Positions 31,745 to 43,445 are shown, counted from the stretch's first letter. The stretch is DNA of 64,000 bases from Pseudo-nitzschia pungens (GCA_037355855.1 CM074758.1:3135001-3199000); one strand, 5' to 3'. Notes: generated from the letters alone by a model not told the origin. Numbers and translations: made by a program.

Positions 31745-32162
31745 GGTGAAAATAAAATAAATTGAAATAATTGTTTGTTGTGATGCGAAGGGAGGATTCT
31801 TAGCTGGGGTACCGGTATGTTAGGTGACACCACTTAAAAAAAAAAGTTTTACAACGGTGCGCGATGTAACAGTTGTGTGATTGAAGATGATCTGATTAAA
31901 AATTATTTGTTATATTGAGTCAAATGTGTCAAATGTGTAAAATGGAATGAAAAGGTGACGAGGGACTGAATATCAGGGTCTAGATCAGAACATTTTCCAG
32001 AAACCGATACAGAGATGGAGAAAAAAAAGGAATAAGGTTGAGAATAGTGGAAAAAAGGTTGTGAAATAAAAAATTGTGGTCGCGTTTTTCTGAGAAAAGT
32101 CGCGATTGGGTTGCGATCGGGTCGCGATGGGTCGCGATGGGTCGCGAACCAGTTTTCGGACG
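31745..32162. repeat. Right terminus of transposon A
   Basis: It holds the presumed leader of the transposase-like gene and then GTCGCGATTGGG, TTGCGATCGGG, TCGCGATGGG, TCGCGATGGG and TCGCGAACC in close succession (32099-32149), ending in CAGTTTTCGGACG. The repeat spacing is about 10 bp, one helical turn. Confidence 0.8.
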
Positions 32163-32305
32163 ATCTTTGTGTGATTCCAGTGTGAATATTCCTCATCCTA
32201 TCCATGGGCAAGACTATTCAAGAAGAAGTATTCCATAATCATTGAAAGTTTGGATGTCACCACTGAATAATTAGTAGTTGGCCCAGTACCGCAGCATTTA
32301 CTAGA
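32163..32305. repeat. Split unit of the 181-bp repeat, right flank of transposon A
   Basis: Starts with the AT target duplication and continues the 181-bp unit interrupted at 9442 (CTTTGTGTGATTCCAGTGTG and on to TTTACTAGAAAAT), with slightly more divergence than the copies at 12.5-14.1 kb. Confidence 0.82.
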
Positions 32306-35300
32306 AAATGTTAAATTGTAGCCGTAACACGGTTCATGACTGGATTCAGTCCAGTCACACGTTGCATATTTTCCATGCGCATATGGTGCACGGAAATAGT
32401 TTTCTACTGGGTTCCAGTACTGCTTGTACAGACACAATAAAATACAGTACTATTTGTACACGAACAGCAAGCAGAACACCCGGTAGCACCAAGAAGACAG
32501 CAACGTCGAATCCTCGACAAGCTTGCTGTCCTCACATCTTTAGTTTAACTCTGATTTGAATACCTTGATACTTACATCCTGCTCCTTGAGCAGTTCTCTG
32601 TAGAACTACAAGCCTAAGATCTAACTGACTGAGCCCACAGGTAGTTAGAATAGATCTGGTTGATCGCATTCGATCAGCCGTAGTGGTGAATTGGAGACTA
32701 TCGATAGAACAGACCGGCACCTCAACCGGTTTGCACGCCTTTGCTCTTGCTGTATATCTCCAAGCTTGCCCTGGGATCTATCAGCTTAAACCAGTTTTAG
32801 CTACATTTTAACAGTTGCTCCATACGTTGCTCCATACGTTGCTCCTTACATTGGATCGGTTGCAGTTCAACATACCCCTCTATCTTCCAGTCAACAACGC
32901 GCTGCCGGTCCAAGCTGCGCTTGTCCCCTTGCTCCAGTCAATGCGGCTTTAGTTCTTCAACGCGTCCCGCATCCAGACAACGCGCTGCTGGTCCAAGCTG
33001 TGATTGTCCCCTTGCTCCAGCCAATCCTTTTAGCTGTTGTAGGCGTCTCTCCTGTCAGGGCATCGACGTTGTCCTCTTGCTGCTGCTACTGCTCTGTCGC
33101 TGGTGCAAGGACAGGCACATTACATCGTCCCCGCTGTTCTTCAGGGAAAGATAGTAGGCTTCTCTTTTGTCAGGGCAGCAACGTTGTTCCCTTGTTGCTG
33201 CTACTGCTACGGTGCTTTTGCTGCAGCTGCTCTTTCGCTGCAAGGACAGGCATAAATATACCATATCGTCCCCGCTGTTCTTCAGGGAAAGACAGTAGGA
33301 GGCATAAACCACATCGTCCCCGCTGTTCTTCAAGGAAAGAGACTTTAATCAATCTTACAAGAACTTTGCATCTAGCCTGCTGCAAATTGCGTCTAGCGTC
33401 TGCTGCGAATTGCGTTGCTATCGAACCGGTTGCTTTTGATCCGTTGGCAATCGATCCAGCGCTCCGCCGTGCGCTTTCAGTGTAAGGACACGCTACATAG
33501 AGCACATTGTCCCCGTTGTTCTTTCAGTGGAAGCGGCCATACAGGGTCAGCGTTGCTATCAGTGTTGCTGAGCAATTCTTCAGGGGAGACAGTTGTTCGG
33601 GTTCTATCTCGTAGGTTAGTCTTCTTTCTCGTAGATCAGGCGTCGGGCACTACCGATGACATTTTTTCTGTCACGAACAAAGATGGGCTTCTTGTTGGGG
33701 ATACTGGTAGTTTCAGAGATACTTTTTGCAAATAATTACAAACATACAAGCCTTTCGGCCGTCATACAAGCCTTTCGGCCATTATACAAGCCTTTTGGCC
33801 ATCGAAGGAACGTCTCAAACATTCGGATTTGATATCTAGAAGACATACAGGCCTTTTGGCCGTCGATTTGTCCCTGGAAACACAGGGTCTAGGTTGCAGT
33901 TGCCTTCTGCGACATGCAGGCCTCATAGCCTATCCGTTCGGTCTGTTCTATTGCATCGTTGCAATCATCAATTCTTTCAATATACATGGATACCCTATCC
34001 AATCGAGAAGAATGGCAATTACTGGAACTGTCGGTTTGTCCAAGTGAAAGACGTTTGAAATATATTTCGGTAGATTTGTTGTGTGGCACCCTTCGCTCGT
34101 TGACATTTCTTTCTGGAGCACTTGCTTTCAAATCGCTCAAACCACCATCTGATCTGATTGGTTCCCCATGGTCGGTTTGGTTGTTTGCCCCCTTGGCATC
34201 TTTGATTTGTAGGCATGCTCACTCAGCTTAGTTGCAACGGTCACATCGCCAGGCAACGGTTCAATTCTCGTTCCCGGTTGGACTCTGCAGATTCTTTCGG
34301 TCCTTCTTCTCATTTCGGTCCGGCTGCAGTGGGTCCCCACTTACTCCTGCTGATTGGGCTGAGGCTTGATGGAGCCACCATCCTGCTCTGTTTCATAGAC
34401 ACTGGAGTGGGTCTGTCCTAGTGCCCTGATATGTATGTTCAGCAGCAGGTTCCCATTTACATCACTGTGGTCGATCCGGGGAGTACGGCAAAGACCACGG
34501 GGAGTATCTGTGAGGTCAGTTCAGTCTAGACGGCAACCAAGTTTTGCATCCGCAGATGGTTCTTTTACATCCGGGGAGCTCAGGTTCAAGACGTTCGGGT
34601 ACAACGCTTGGTTCCAAGAATAGCAGATGCCAGAGGGTGATCAGCCGACTGTTTGTGCGTTGTTTTACATCAATCGCATTATGCCGTCGCGGATCAGGCG
34701 TTCAGATTTCTTCAAGGCTCTAGTCAGCGTCCTGACATCGATGGCATTCTTATCGCGTTTTGGCAATTCGAATGTGTCCTTATCGCATTGCGGCGATTCA
34801 GACAGTGAGACCTTGGGTCTGATAAACTGTAAAGATTTCGCTCGTCAGCAAAACAGGGAGAGTAGCAACAACAGTACAGCTCGGAGTGCAGGCAGTTGGT
34901 TAGACTAGTACAGAGGATACTGTTCAAGCGCTATTGCATATACCATGAGCACACTAGTTACCACTCTAGAGGTACATTAGAGATGTAAAGTATTGTTGCC
35001 GGGCATGATGTGTTCTTTTAGTGGTTTAAACTGAGAGTATTCCAAAGAGTGAGAGCTCGGATGGAGCTCCAAATAAGTGTATCGCTGATTTGTATGTCGG
35101 TAAAGGGTCAGGGTACGTAGGTCCCAGTACTTTATTCAACGTGCTGACCATACCTTTTACTGACACCTGTATTTGAATCGACGCGCTCGCTAACTCGCTC
35201 GCTCGTGAACTAACTGCAGGGGCTGGGTATCTGGTTATAGTACGAATCGTACACAATGACCATACCCCGACGGTAAGTACCGGTAGCATAATATCGAGGT

Positions 35301-35792
35301 GAAATATCTTCATACGTGCATTCTCGTGTTGTTGATTATTTTCTTACGTGTATTCTCGTGTTATTTATTGTTTTCTTTATTCCGGTCCATTCATTCCAAG
35401 CCCCCATATATTTGTGTACTGGCTCCTGTAGAATTGCACTTAAGCTCCTGTAGATTCGGTACTTAACCTTTTATTTTTAGTTCTTGGGAATGTTGGACCG
35501 GTAGGAGGTAATTCTCCGTTTCTTTGAATCGGGCAATTTACTGTTTCAAGCACGACTGGAGGTCACGTCCAAACACTTATTGAATGGGGAATGAGAATGA
35601 CCGGGACCAAAGACACGAGACATTACCACTTACTTGAAAGAGGAATACCAAGGTTACTAAAAATAGATTAAGTATAAATATACTGTCTCCAGTACACACT
35701 TGTATGGAGGATATTTGTGTGGATGAGAAACATGAAACAAGAGATGAGAATTGAGAATCCGGTAGTCGGAATGATGTTCTTTCCGGGAGGGG
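32306..35792. other. Repeat-rich DNA without a recognisable gene
   Basis: No ORF longer than about 160 codons and no motif I recognise. It contains a duplicated CATCGTCCCCGCTGTTCTTC phrase (33122, 33267, 33313), the repeat at 33736-33870, a segment (34860-34976) repeated inverted at 63864-64000, and TGGAGGTCACGTCCAAAC at 35551, also present at 15573. It is probably the decayed remains of one or more transposons; I cannot say which type. Confidence 0.5.
33736..33870 (+). repeat. Short direct repeats ACAAGCCTTTCGGCCGTC
   Basis: Four close copies of CATACAAGCCTTTCGGCCGTC-like sequence (near 33745, 33762, 33783 and 33843). No function is evident. Confidence 0.7.
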
Positions 35793-35797
35793 AGGCT

Positions 35798-35930
35798 GGA
35801 ACGCAAATACCACAAACGAAGTCGAAGGGAACGCAGATAGGGTATTTTGAGTCGAAATTTTTTGTTTGGTAAAAAACTAAAATGGGGAGAAATCCGGTAC
35901 GCAGATCTGGTAATGAAAACAGATGATATT
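35798..35930 (+). repeat. Left terminal inverted repeat of the MULE
   Basis: Matches the reverse complement of 53330-53463 and of 36741-36887. Read from the outside inwards on the complementary strand it carries spaced GCGTACC/GCGTTCC motifs, some degenerate here. Confidence 0.85.
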
Positions 35931-35994
35931 TTCGTCTCTATTCACATATTCAGTAACTGATTATTTTAATGATGCTCAACAGTATTTAACAGTA

Positions 35995-36720
35995 CTAGGG
36001 CAATATTGCGTGCAAAATAACATGCACGCGTGCAAAATAACATGCACGGTAACATGCACGATAAGATGCACGATAAGATGCACGATAACATACACCATAA
36101 CATACACGATAAGTACAGAAGATTTTTGAATCTACGTGTTAAATTTTGAACTATTACTAACCCGGTCAACCGTGTTAAATTGAAGTAACGATTTCACTTT
36201 AGAACATTTAAGACGGAAATTCAATTTAACACGGAGAATAGTTTAATTATTTAACACGTAGATTCAAAAATCTACGGGAACCAGTCGGCCCGGTAAAGAA
36301 GATTTTTGAATCTACGTGTTAAATTTTTAACTATTAACCCGGTCTGCCGTTGTGGCCCTGTAAAGAAGATTTTTGAATCTACGTGTTAAATGTTTAACTA
36401 TTAACCCGGTGTTAATGTGTATTGAAAATTTAATACGGCGATTGATATTTACCGTTACTTAAGGTGTATTTTTTGTTATCGTGCATGATACCGTGCATGT
36501 TATTGTGTACCGGTATGTTATTGTGTATGTTATTGTGTATGTTATTGTGTATGTTATTGTGTATGTTATTGTGTATGTTATCGTGTATGTTATCGTGTAT
36601 GTTATCGTATCGTGTATGTTATCGTGTATGTTATCGTGTATGTTATCGTGTATGTTATCGTGTATGTTATCGTGTATGTTATCGTGTATGTTACCATGCA
36701 TCTCCCGGTGCACGCAATAT
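35995..36720. repeat. ATGCACGATAAC / TATGTTATCGTG 12-bp repeats and spacer
   Basis: 36010-36112 carries 12-bp units such as GATGCACGATAA. 36120-36420 has four copies of a TTTTTGAATCTACGTGTTAA phrase in both orientations. 36490-36700 is an array of GTATGTTATCGT units in opposite orientation. The same 12-mer family recurs at 39.2-39.8 and 45.4-46.25 kb. ORFs here are compositional. Confidence 0.82.
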
Positions 36721-36887
36721 TGCCCGATAAAGCGGGAAGTATCATCTGTTTTTCTACCAGATTTGCGTACCGGATTTCTCCCCATTTTGGTTTTTTACCC
36801 TATTAGCGTACCAAGCAAAAAATTTCGACTCAAAATACCCTACCGTATCTGCGTTCCCTTCGACTTCGTTTGTCGTATTTGCGTTCC

Positions 36888-37881
36888 GAGCCCCTTTCCG
36901 GGAGGAGGTCTTGATTGAAAGGTTGTCTATGACCTATGACCTATGACCTATGACTACTACCAAAATTCTTTATGACCATTCAAAAGCTTCTCTGCCGTAT
37001 GTCCGTTGCTCTTTATTGAGTCGAGATGTACGAGAACACCAATTTCTTCTCTCATCATAAATACTTCGGTAGTACAGTACGGTAATTTTCTTAAAACAAT
37101 AAGATTTTAATGACGTTCTCTTGATTTCCAAATAATATGGTTCTTTTACGACACGTAGTATTGATTGATGAAATTCTTCGTTGTTCAATTATTTATCAAT
37201 TGGAATAGGCTTATGATTTCAACGTGTTTTCCAAAAGAGAGACAAAGTGTTTTGTTCACCTTAATGAAGCACTGGTTTAATCCTAAATTTTTGCCGATCC
37301 GATGGGTGCCCGTAATCTTACAGTGTTATGTGAGTAAATACAGTTCCCGAATCGATATTCCTCGCATCGGACACCATTTTTCCACCTCACAAATCCATTA
37401 TTATTATTGATTTAAACATTCTCATCAACTCAACTATCGGTAAGTAATCATTCATATACAACCTTTTGTCGTGATCACTCCATCATAGAACCTATTGCAT
37501 TCATTTCTGGATTACGTACACAGGAACAACGACAATTGCCATCCATTCTGGTCGAGTCAAATCGAATATCCAGGAAGCGTCTTTGTCGTCAAGTTGGAGG
37601 GGGCCTTATCATCCCAATCATTTACACCTACGCCATCGCCATCGCCATCGCCATCGCCATCTCCATGATCGGCATCTCCATGATTACCATCGGCATCATC
37701 GCTACCACCTTCATGTTCATGTTCACCAGCACGATCGCCACTGAACTTCTCTGTCGTCAAAAGAATTCAGCACCGAGTAGGATGACGAAATGCTGTCGCC
37801 ATTGCCATCTCCATGATCGCTACCCCCGCCACCTTCATGTTCATGTTCATGTTCATGTTCATGTTCACCAGCACGATCGCC
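36888..37881. other. MULE spacer left of the assembly gap
   Basis: Includes a CTATGAC microsatellite (about 36929-36954), unique sequence without a convincing gene, then CATCGC and GTTCATGTTCAT simple repeats up to the gap. GAACATGAACATGAA-type repeats and GCACGATCGCC occur twice (37719-37741 and 37833-37881), so the gap probably reflects collapse of a longer simple repeat. Confidence 0.6.
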
Positions 37882-38381
37882 NNNNNNNNNNNNNNNNNNN
37901 NNNNNNNNNNNNNNNNNNNNNNNNNNNNNNNNNNNNNNNNNNNNNNNNNNNNNNNNNNNNNNNNNNNNNNNNNNNNNNNNNNNNNNNNNNNNNNNNNNNN
38001 NNNNNNNNNNNNNNNNNNNNNNNNNNNNNNNNNNNNNNNNNNNNNNNNNNNNNNNNNNNNNNNNNNNNNNNNNNNNNNNNNNNNNNNNNNNNNNNNNNNN
38101 NNNNNNNNNNNNNNNNNNNNNNNNNNNNNNNNNNNNNNNNNNNNNNNNNNNNNNNNNNNNNNNNNNNNNNNNNNNNNNNNNNNNNNNNNNNNNNNNNNNN
38201 NNNNNNNNNNNNNNNNNNNNNNNNNNNNNNNNNNNNNNNNNNNNNNNNNNNNNNNNNNNNNNNNNNNNNNNNNNNNNNNNNNNNNNNNNNNNNNNNNNNN
38301 NNNNNNNNNNNNNNNNNNNNNNNNNNNNNNNNNNNNNNNNNNNNNNNNNNNNNNNNNNNNNNNNNNNNNNNNNNNNNNNNN
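37882..38381. other. Assembly gap, exactly 500 N
   Basis: The round length is a placeholder, so true size is unknown. It truncates the minus-strand ORF that starts at 39144. Confidence 0.99.
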
Positions 38382-39144
38382 TCCCCGGAAAATTTGCGTA
38401 TCGACCAGGATTAAAATTGTTGTATAGACGACTGTGTACACGATTGGCAATGTAAGAGAGGAAATGATTCGGCATGTTTCCGTATCCTCTTGGGCGGCAG
38501 TCATGATTCTCTACCATATCCATGTAAATCGATTTCCACTGTTTAATATTTCTTGAATCAAACAATTCTGGATAATCATTGTCGCTATCATTTGGATCGA
38601 TGGGTAGACAAAAGGTTCCATTACACATTTTCGTCCACTCAGACTCGCCAATTGTTACTTGTAAACAAAAGTCAAGATTGAATGTTATGCGTTGTGTATC
38701 GATTGAAATTTGATCGATGTCATCATCACCCCCTTGATTATTAACTGAGTCATTTAGTCGTTCGTCTGATTCCGATTCCGTTTCGCCTTCCAAGTTCTGA
38801 TTATTAATCGAGTCACTTAATCGTTCGTCTGATTCTGATTCTTCCTTTGTGCCTTCCAAGTTGTGATTATCAACCGAGTCACTTAGTTGTTCGTCTGATT
38901 CCGATTCCTTTCTGCCTTCCAAATTGAGATGTGTTACAGTTGAGTCGATGTATGATTGAAGCAATCTCTGGTATAAAATTTCAAATTGGCTTTTTTTCAT
39001 CCGACGAATTTGGGATGATTGCATTAGTGTACCTTCCGTTAATTTTGCATATTCACACCCATGTTTTGAATACCATTTTCGGTAATCATCAAGAAGGATC
39101 GCCCCTTTCTTACCGCTACCTTTTACATCAACCCAAGAGTTCAT
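38382..39144 (-). CDS. MULE-encoded ORF with S/D/E repeats, 3' end lost in gap (254 aa visible)
   Basis: ATG at 39144. After ~75 N-terminal residues there are three repeats of a ~26-residue acidic unit (NLEG then ESESDERLSDSINNQ). The following segment looks globular (QRITFNLDFCLQVTIGESEW, then CNGTFCLPIDPNDSDNDYPE, ending NPGRYANFPG at the gap). No family recognised. It could be an accessory protein of the element. Confidence 0.5.
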
Positions 39145-39199
39145 TTCTTTTTGTTGAGTTGATTAAATACATGTACTGTGGATTGGAATTTGTTATTAA

Positions 39200-39625
39200 C
39201 GGGAGGCAAGATGCACGGCAAGATGCACGGCAAGATGCACGGCAAGATGCACGGCAAGATGCACGGCAAGATGCACGGCAAGATGCATGGCAAGATGCAC
39301 GGCAAGATGCATGGCAAGATGCACGGCAAGATGCACAGCAATATGCACAGCAATATGCACGGTAAGATGCACGGTAAGATGCACGGCAAAATGCCGGATG
39401 CACGGCAGGATGCACGGCAGGATGCACGGCAGGATGCACGGCAGGATGCACGGCAGGATGCACGGCAGGATGCACGGCAGGATGCACGGCAGGATGCACG
39501 GCAGGATGCACGGCAAGATGCACGGTAAGATGCACAGCAATATACACGGCAATATGCACGGTAACATGCACCATAACATGCACGATAACATGCACGATAA
39601 GATGCACGCTAACACGGTAAAATCC
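39200..39625 (+). repeat. AAGATGCACGGC 12-bp minisatellite, about 33 units
   Basis: Uninterrupted 12-bp units with a shift from GCAAGATGCACG to GCAGGATGCACG at about 39397, ending in a C-run at 39624. Long ORFs on both strands are compositional. Confidence 0.95.
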
Positions 39626-40245
39626 CCCCCCCCCCCCCGGTAAGACGCACGGTTTAGGTAAGATTTTAGTTAATGATTAAAGGGGAACAGGAACGACAGT
39701 AATGGGAATATTTTTACTTAATGATATTGATATGCACGGTAACATGCACGATAACATGCACGATAACATGCACGGTAAGATGTAACACGGTAAAATCGGT
39801 AAGACGCACGGTTAGGTAAGATTTTAGTTAATGATTAAAGGGGAACAGGAACGACAGTAATGGGAATATTTTTACTTAATGATATTGATCATTGATGGGA
39901 AGATGGTCACAATCGGGGTAGCACGGTAACATGCACGCTAAGATTTTATTTAATTAACTAAGATTTTATTTAACTAATTAAACATGATACTTAATTCTGT
40001 TTGTATGATGAATTATGGTAGTTCATTAAATATGTATATGTTTGTATTCTTTTAATTAATATTATTTATACCAATTGTTATTTTTTACGAATTAAATTAT
40101 TTAGGCACAGATTTAAAATGGGATGATTTTTTGCACAGATTTGAACGAAGATTTGAAGGAAGAAACTTTATGACGGATTTGAATGGGATGCACAGATTTG
40201 AACGAAGAAACTTAATGACGTGACGGATTGGAATCAATCAGGTTT
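39626..40245. other. MULE spacer with a ~95-bp direct duplication
   Basis: GTAAGACGCACGG followed by TTAGTTAATGATTAAAGGGG and TACTTAATGATATTGAT occurs at 39641-39733 and again at 39799-39889, with 12-mer units (ATGCACGGTAACATGCACGA) between. The rest is A/T-rich. No gene. Confidence 0.7.
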
Positions 40246-42945
40246 TCAGGTCAAAAGAATGTAACTGGTGTTTGTTGGTGGCTGGTGAATATCGAAGAGA
40301 ATCAAGTCAACACTGGCAATGAGCGGAAACTTTGGGATTATTTCGTTCTTGAAAGTTGGAAGTAATGTTTGGAAGTGTGCAATCGATGGAAATGTGTTAG
40401 GGAAGTGTTCGAATTGTTGGGCAATCTCTTTTGGTGTTACTTTTTTCCGGTCAAAGTTCCAGAATTCACAGAGCATGCCTGCATTGATCTTAATTGGATA
40501 TCTGTCAGGAAAATGTACTGTTAGGGTTGCATCTGTCGCCTCTCCATAACTCTTCATAGTGTGTGGGTCATGGAATTCAAGGACTATCTCATCGTTACGG
40601 TGAACGTCAAAATAGTGACTATCAGTGTTACCAACCATCCGTACATACTTGCAGAGAAAATTCTCAACCATTGCATATGTCCACCTGGAGCCACAATTGT
40701 TCTGTGCCAAATTGCGTGCAATGTTGGCCATGGTCGATCTCTGTGCCCCTCCCTTCTCTTTCCACGCATCAGTTGGCATCGGAAATTTTTGGGTAAGAAC
40801 GGACAGAGTCTTACCCTCTATCGGTGTATATGTGCGAATCCATGGTGGGAGTACACCAATAGACGACATAATGATGGAAAGTTCATGTTTGCAGGCCAAT
40901 GATCCAATTCCCTTCAAGGATGTCTCCTCAAATAAGGAACAGATACTTCGGTATGTATTGTTCATGTTTGTCCGAAGTGATGGTCGTTTGTGATGGTTCT
41001 TCCATATGTAAAGACAAATCATCAACCGTAAATGTAACTTATTGCTGATCTCTGTTTCTGTCGGCAATTTGTTAAATTTGGTTATATTTCGAGCAGAAAA
41101 TCGGGAAAATACCTTTTTTTTTCTTGCCCACGGTAGAGGAGTAATTCTCATAAAAGATGTCCTTGCTTTCGTTCATAATCCCCATCAAATCTCGAACTTC
41201 ACGGGAAATTGTTCGTGCACGGTCACATGCATTGGATTGGAGCCTTCCCAGATACTTGTCAACGGCCACTGAAAAAAAATATCCAGTACATGGGAATACC
41301 TCAAAACACATCGAGAATGCAATCGTCTGCATGTAGTTCAGTTGCAACTGGCAGATCAGTCTCATCATGGAGTGTATAAAAATACCATGGTAGCCCATCG
41401 GATCAATATTGCACGGAACGGAGAAGTGTTTCTCGTCAACGAAAATACTCTCATCTGAAACACGCATGTTGGAAATCTTCCACTGCGAACGGATTGGTTG
41501 TCTCACGTCAGAAAATTTAACATAAGCTTGTCTCAGCTTAGCAGAATATCTCAGAGTCGTGAGCGGTTCTGGCAATCGAATCATCGATGCATTTTTTGTT
41601 GTAAAACACAACAACATATCTCTTGCCCTTCAGGTAAGCCGAATCCCAATCACAACTGCTGCATTCGTTTGAGGACACGAGTTTTCCTTGTCGACATGTG
41701 GATTGAGCAATCCCGTACTGATAGTCAAACCGTCGTGAACAGCCTTGGTAGAAATAATCTCATTATATGATAGACGATCTTTTGAGGGAGTGTATCGAAA
41801 TGGGATTTCAAGACCATCGATTTTGAGTGCAGCAGCACCTGCTTCAAAACATCCGCAAGACAAAAGGATCTTTTGTTCCTTGGACCAATTGAGGTACACA
41901 GAAGCCGCGGTGATCTGGTTTTTGGTTTTGTGAGGTGAAACCATAAGACAAGTTCATCCTGTTTTGATTCCTACTTGTACCGGAATGGATTGACTTTTGA
42001 GTAAGTCGACTCTTAACTTCCTTCCAATTCACCATCTTGATGACTGTTTCGATCTCCTCCATTTTTCTTCCGCGACGACAGTTAAAAATCTGAACAAATT
42101 CATTGGTGTGGTTGCTCGAATTCTGGTAAAATTGAATCGGGACGGTGGATTGATGTGTTGCGAAGTGTTCCTTTAAGTCACAGGCGTTCTTGTGATAATG
42201 AATGAGAGTTGTCAGCTGTCGGCAATAGTAGATCTGACCATCAGGTGCGGATTCTATCACGTGAAAACATTCGCCAGTTTCTACTACCAAACATACAGTC
42301 AGTCGTGTTGACAGCCAACACCTCCCAATAAGGATCATTTTTGCCGAAGACAAGTGTTACCCAGGTTTCGTTAACCATTTGACTCGAAACATGTCTTTTC
42401 TTCTGGAAGATACTATCATCATGGACGTGGGGTGGAATATCGAAGTGATTGGACTGAGAGTCTACTGTACTGTCTTCAAAGGTGGTGGTTGTGACTTTCT
42501 TTCGTTTGACGGGTCTCTTCTTCATGAAGTTAGTATCAACACGAATTTCAGGTGGAATTGCCGAGTGATGGTGGTGGTGCTCCAATTTGTTGGGCTCAAA
42601 TAGAGAGAATGAATCATCATCTTGATCTTCTTCCTGATGTTCTTCCTGATGTTGGTTGGGGTAGGCTTCACGGTTGACACGGTGTGCTTGGTGGTCGACT
42701 TCGTTGTTGACTTGACCAGACAAAAATTCACGGGATAAAATCTCTCGAACATAAGAACGGATGAACAACCCTAAGTGGTCGACCACCTTCTTCCAGGAGT
42801 TTGAAGTCTCATTCCCAAGTTGGGATGGACTATTCTTGTATGCACTATTCTCGCTCATTGTCTGGATTTGACGTGATGTGTGTGGATCAGACAATATGAT
42901 CTTCTGTGTGGATCTGTCGATATCAACCAATATCATCAGAAACAT
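40246..42945 (-). pseudogene. Broken MULE-resident gene, unknown function (frameshifts and one stop)
   Basis: Five overlapping or adjacent minus-strand frames look like one gene. They are 42945-42241; 42353-41844; 41944-41630; 41617-41072 in the same frame after one TGA; and 41151-40246 after a shift at a run of A (complement of 41107-41116). The predicted product starts MFLMILVDIDRSTQKIILSD, has an acidic/His-rich region near residue 100 and later looks globular. Introns could explain some shifts, but the homopolymer shift and the stop suggest decay or sequencing error. No family recognised. Confidence 0.5.
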
Positions 42946-42954
42946 GATCGTCGT

Positions 42955-43445
42955 TATAGGCGCAATGATCAGCGAGGATCGGCGAGGGTCGGATCAGTGG
43001 ATGGGATCAGCGAGGATCGGATCAGCGGGGGATTGTTTAGATCGGCTGGTTGGATCGGCGAGGGTCGGATCAGTGGGTGGGATCAGCGAGGATCGGATCA
43101 GCGAGGGATCGTTTAGATCGGCTGGTTGGATCGGTGAGGGTCGGATCAGCGATGGGTTTGATCGGATCTGATCAGCGAGCTTGGATTGTCGGTTTGATTT
43201 TTATCATTGGGCAGTATGGATCGTAGCGGATCTGATCAGCGAGCTTGGATTTTTGATCAGCGAGAACGGCTGAGATTGTTTAGATCGGCTGGTTGGATCG
43301 GCGAGGGTCGGATCAGCGATGGGTTTGATCGGATCTGATCAGCGAGCTGGGATTGTCGGTTTGATTTTTATCATTGGGCAGTATGGATCGTAGCGGGTTG
43401 GATCAGCGAGAACGGTTATGATCATTAGCGAGGTAATGGATCGTT
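42955..43445 (+). repeat. GGATCAGCGAGGATCGGATC array
   Basis: Degenerate short units (GATCGGCGAGGGTCGGATCA type) with a larger duplication: GATCTGATCAGCGAGCTTGG then TTTGATTTTTATCATTGGGC recurs near 43163 and 43333. No gene. Confidence 0.85.

Larger units (their letters stand above)
9443..32162 (-). mobile_element. Multigene DNA transposon, copy A, complete (22.7 kb with nested insertion, 15.7 kb without)
   Basis: It starts CGTCCGAAAACTGGTTCGCGACC and ends with the exact inverted complement at 32162. AT lies on both sides (9441-9442, 32163-32164). Joining the flanks restores GAATCTGGCCAATCTTTGTG, which occurs uninterrupted in the 181-bp repeats near 12685, so the 2-bp duplication is well supported. 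It holds five genes: a spliced 495-aa protein, 590-aa and 284-aa proteins (-), a 719-aa protein (+) and a 1064-aa transposase-like protein (-), with several satellite arrays. A short duplication and a large transposase are compatible with the CACTA/CMC group or the related Plavaka type; assignment is tentative. Confidence 0.85.
35798..36887. mobile_element. Internal foldback-like unit with two MULE ends (1.09 kb)
   Basis: The left MULE end and a second inverted copy of it at 36741-36887 bracket 0.8 kb whose inner flanks are also inverted (CAATATTGCGTGC at 36001 and GCACGCAATATTG at 36710). It could be a small non-autonomous MULE sharing its left end with the large element, or an internal duplication of the end. 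The flank after 36887 shows no clear target duplication with 35797. Confidence 0.55.

Noticed and set aside
9443..32162. Polinton/virophage or giant-virus insertion
   Set aside because: No protein-primed DNA polymerase, capsid, packaging ATPase or retroviral-type integrase; the ends and 2-bp duplication fit a cut-and-paste transposon.
32306..35792. Possible retrotransposon remnant
   Set aside because: I could find no reverse transcriptase, integrase or LTR pair; recorded only as repeat-rich DNA.
39128..39643. Long ORFs (ARQDARQDA, HAVHPAVHPA types) on both strands
   Set aside because: They translate a 12-bp minisatellite; a stop-free repeat gives open frames everywhere.
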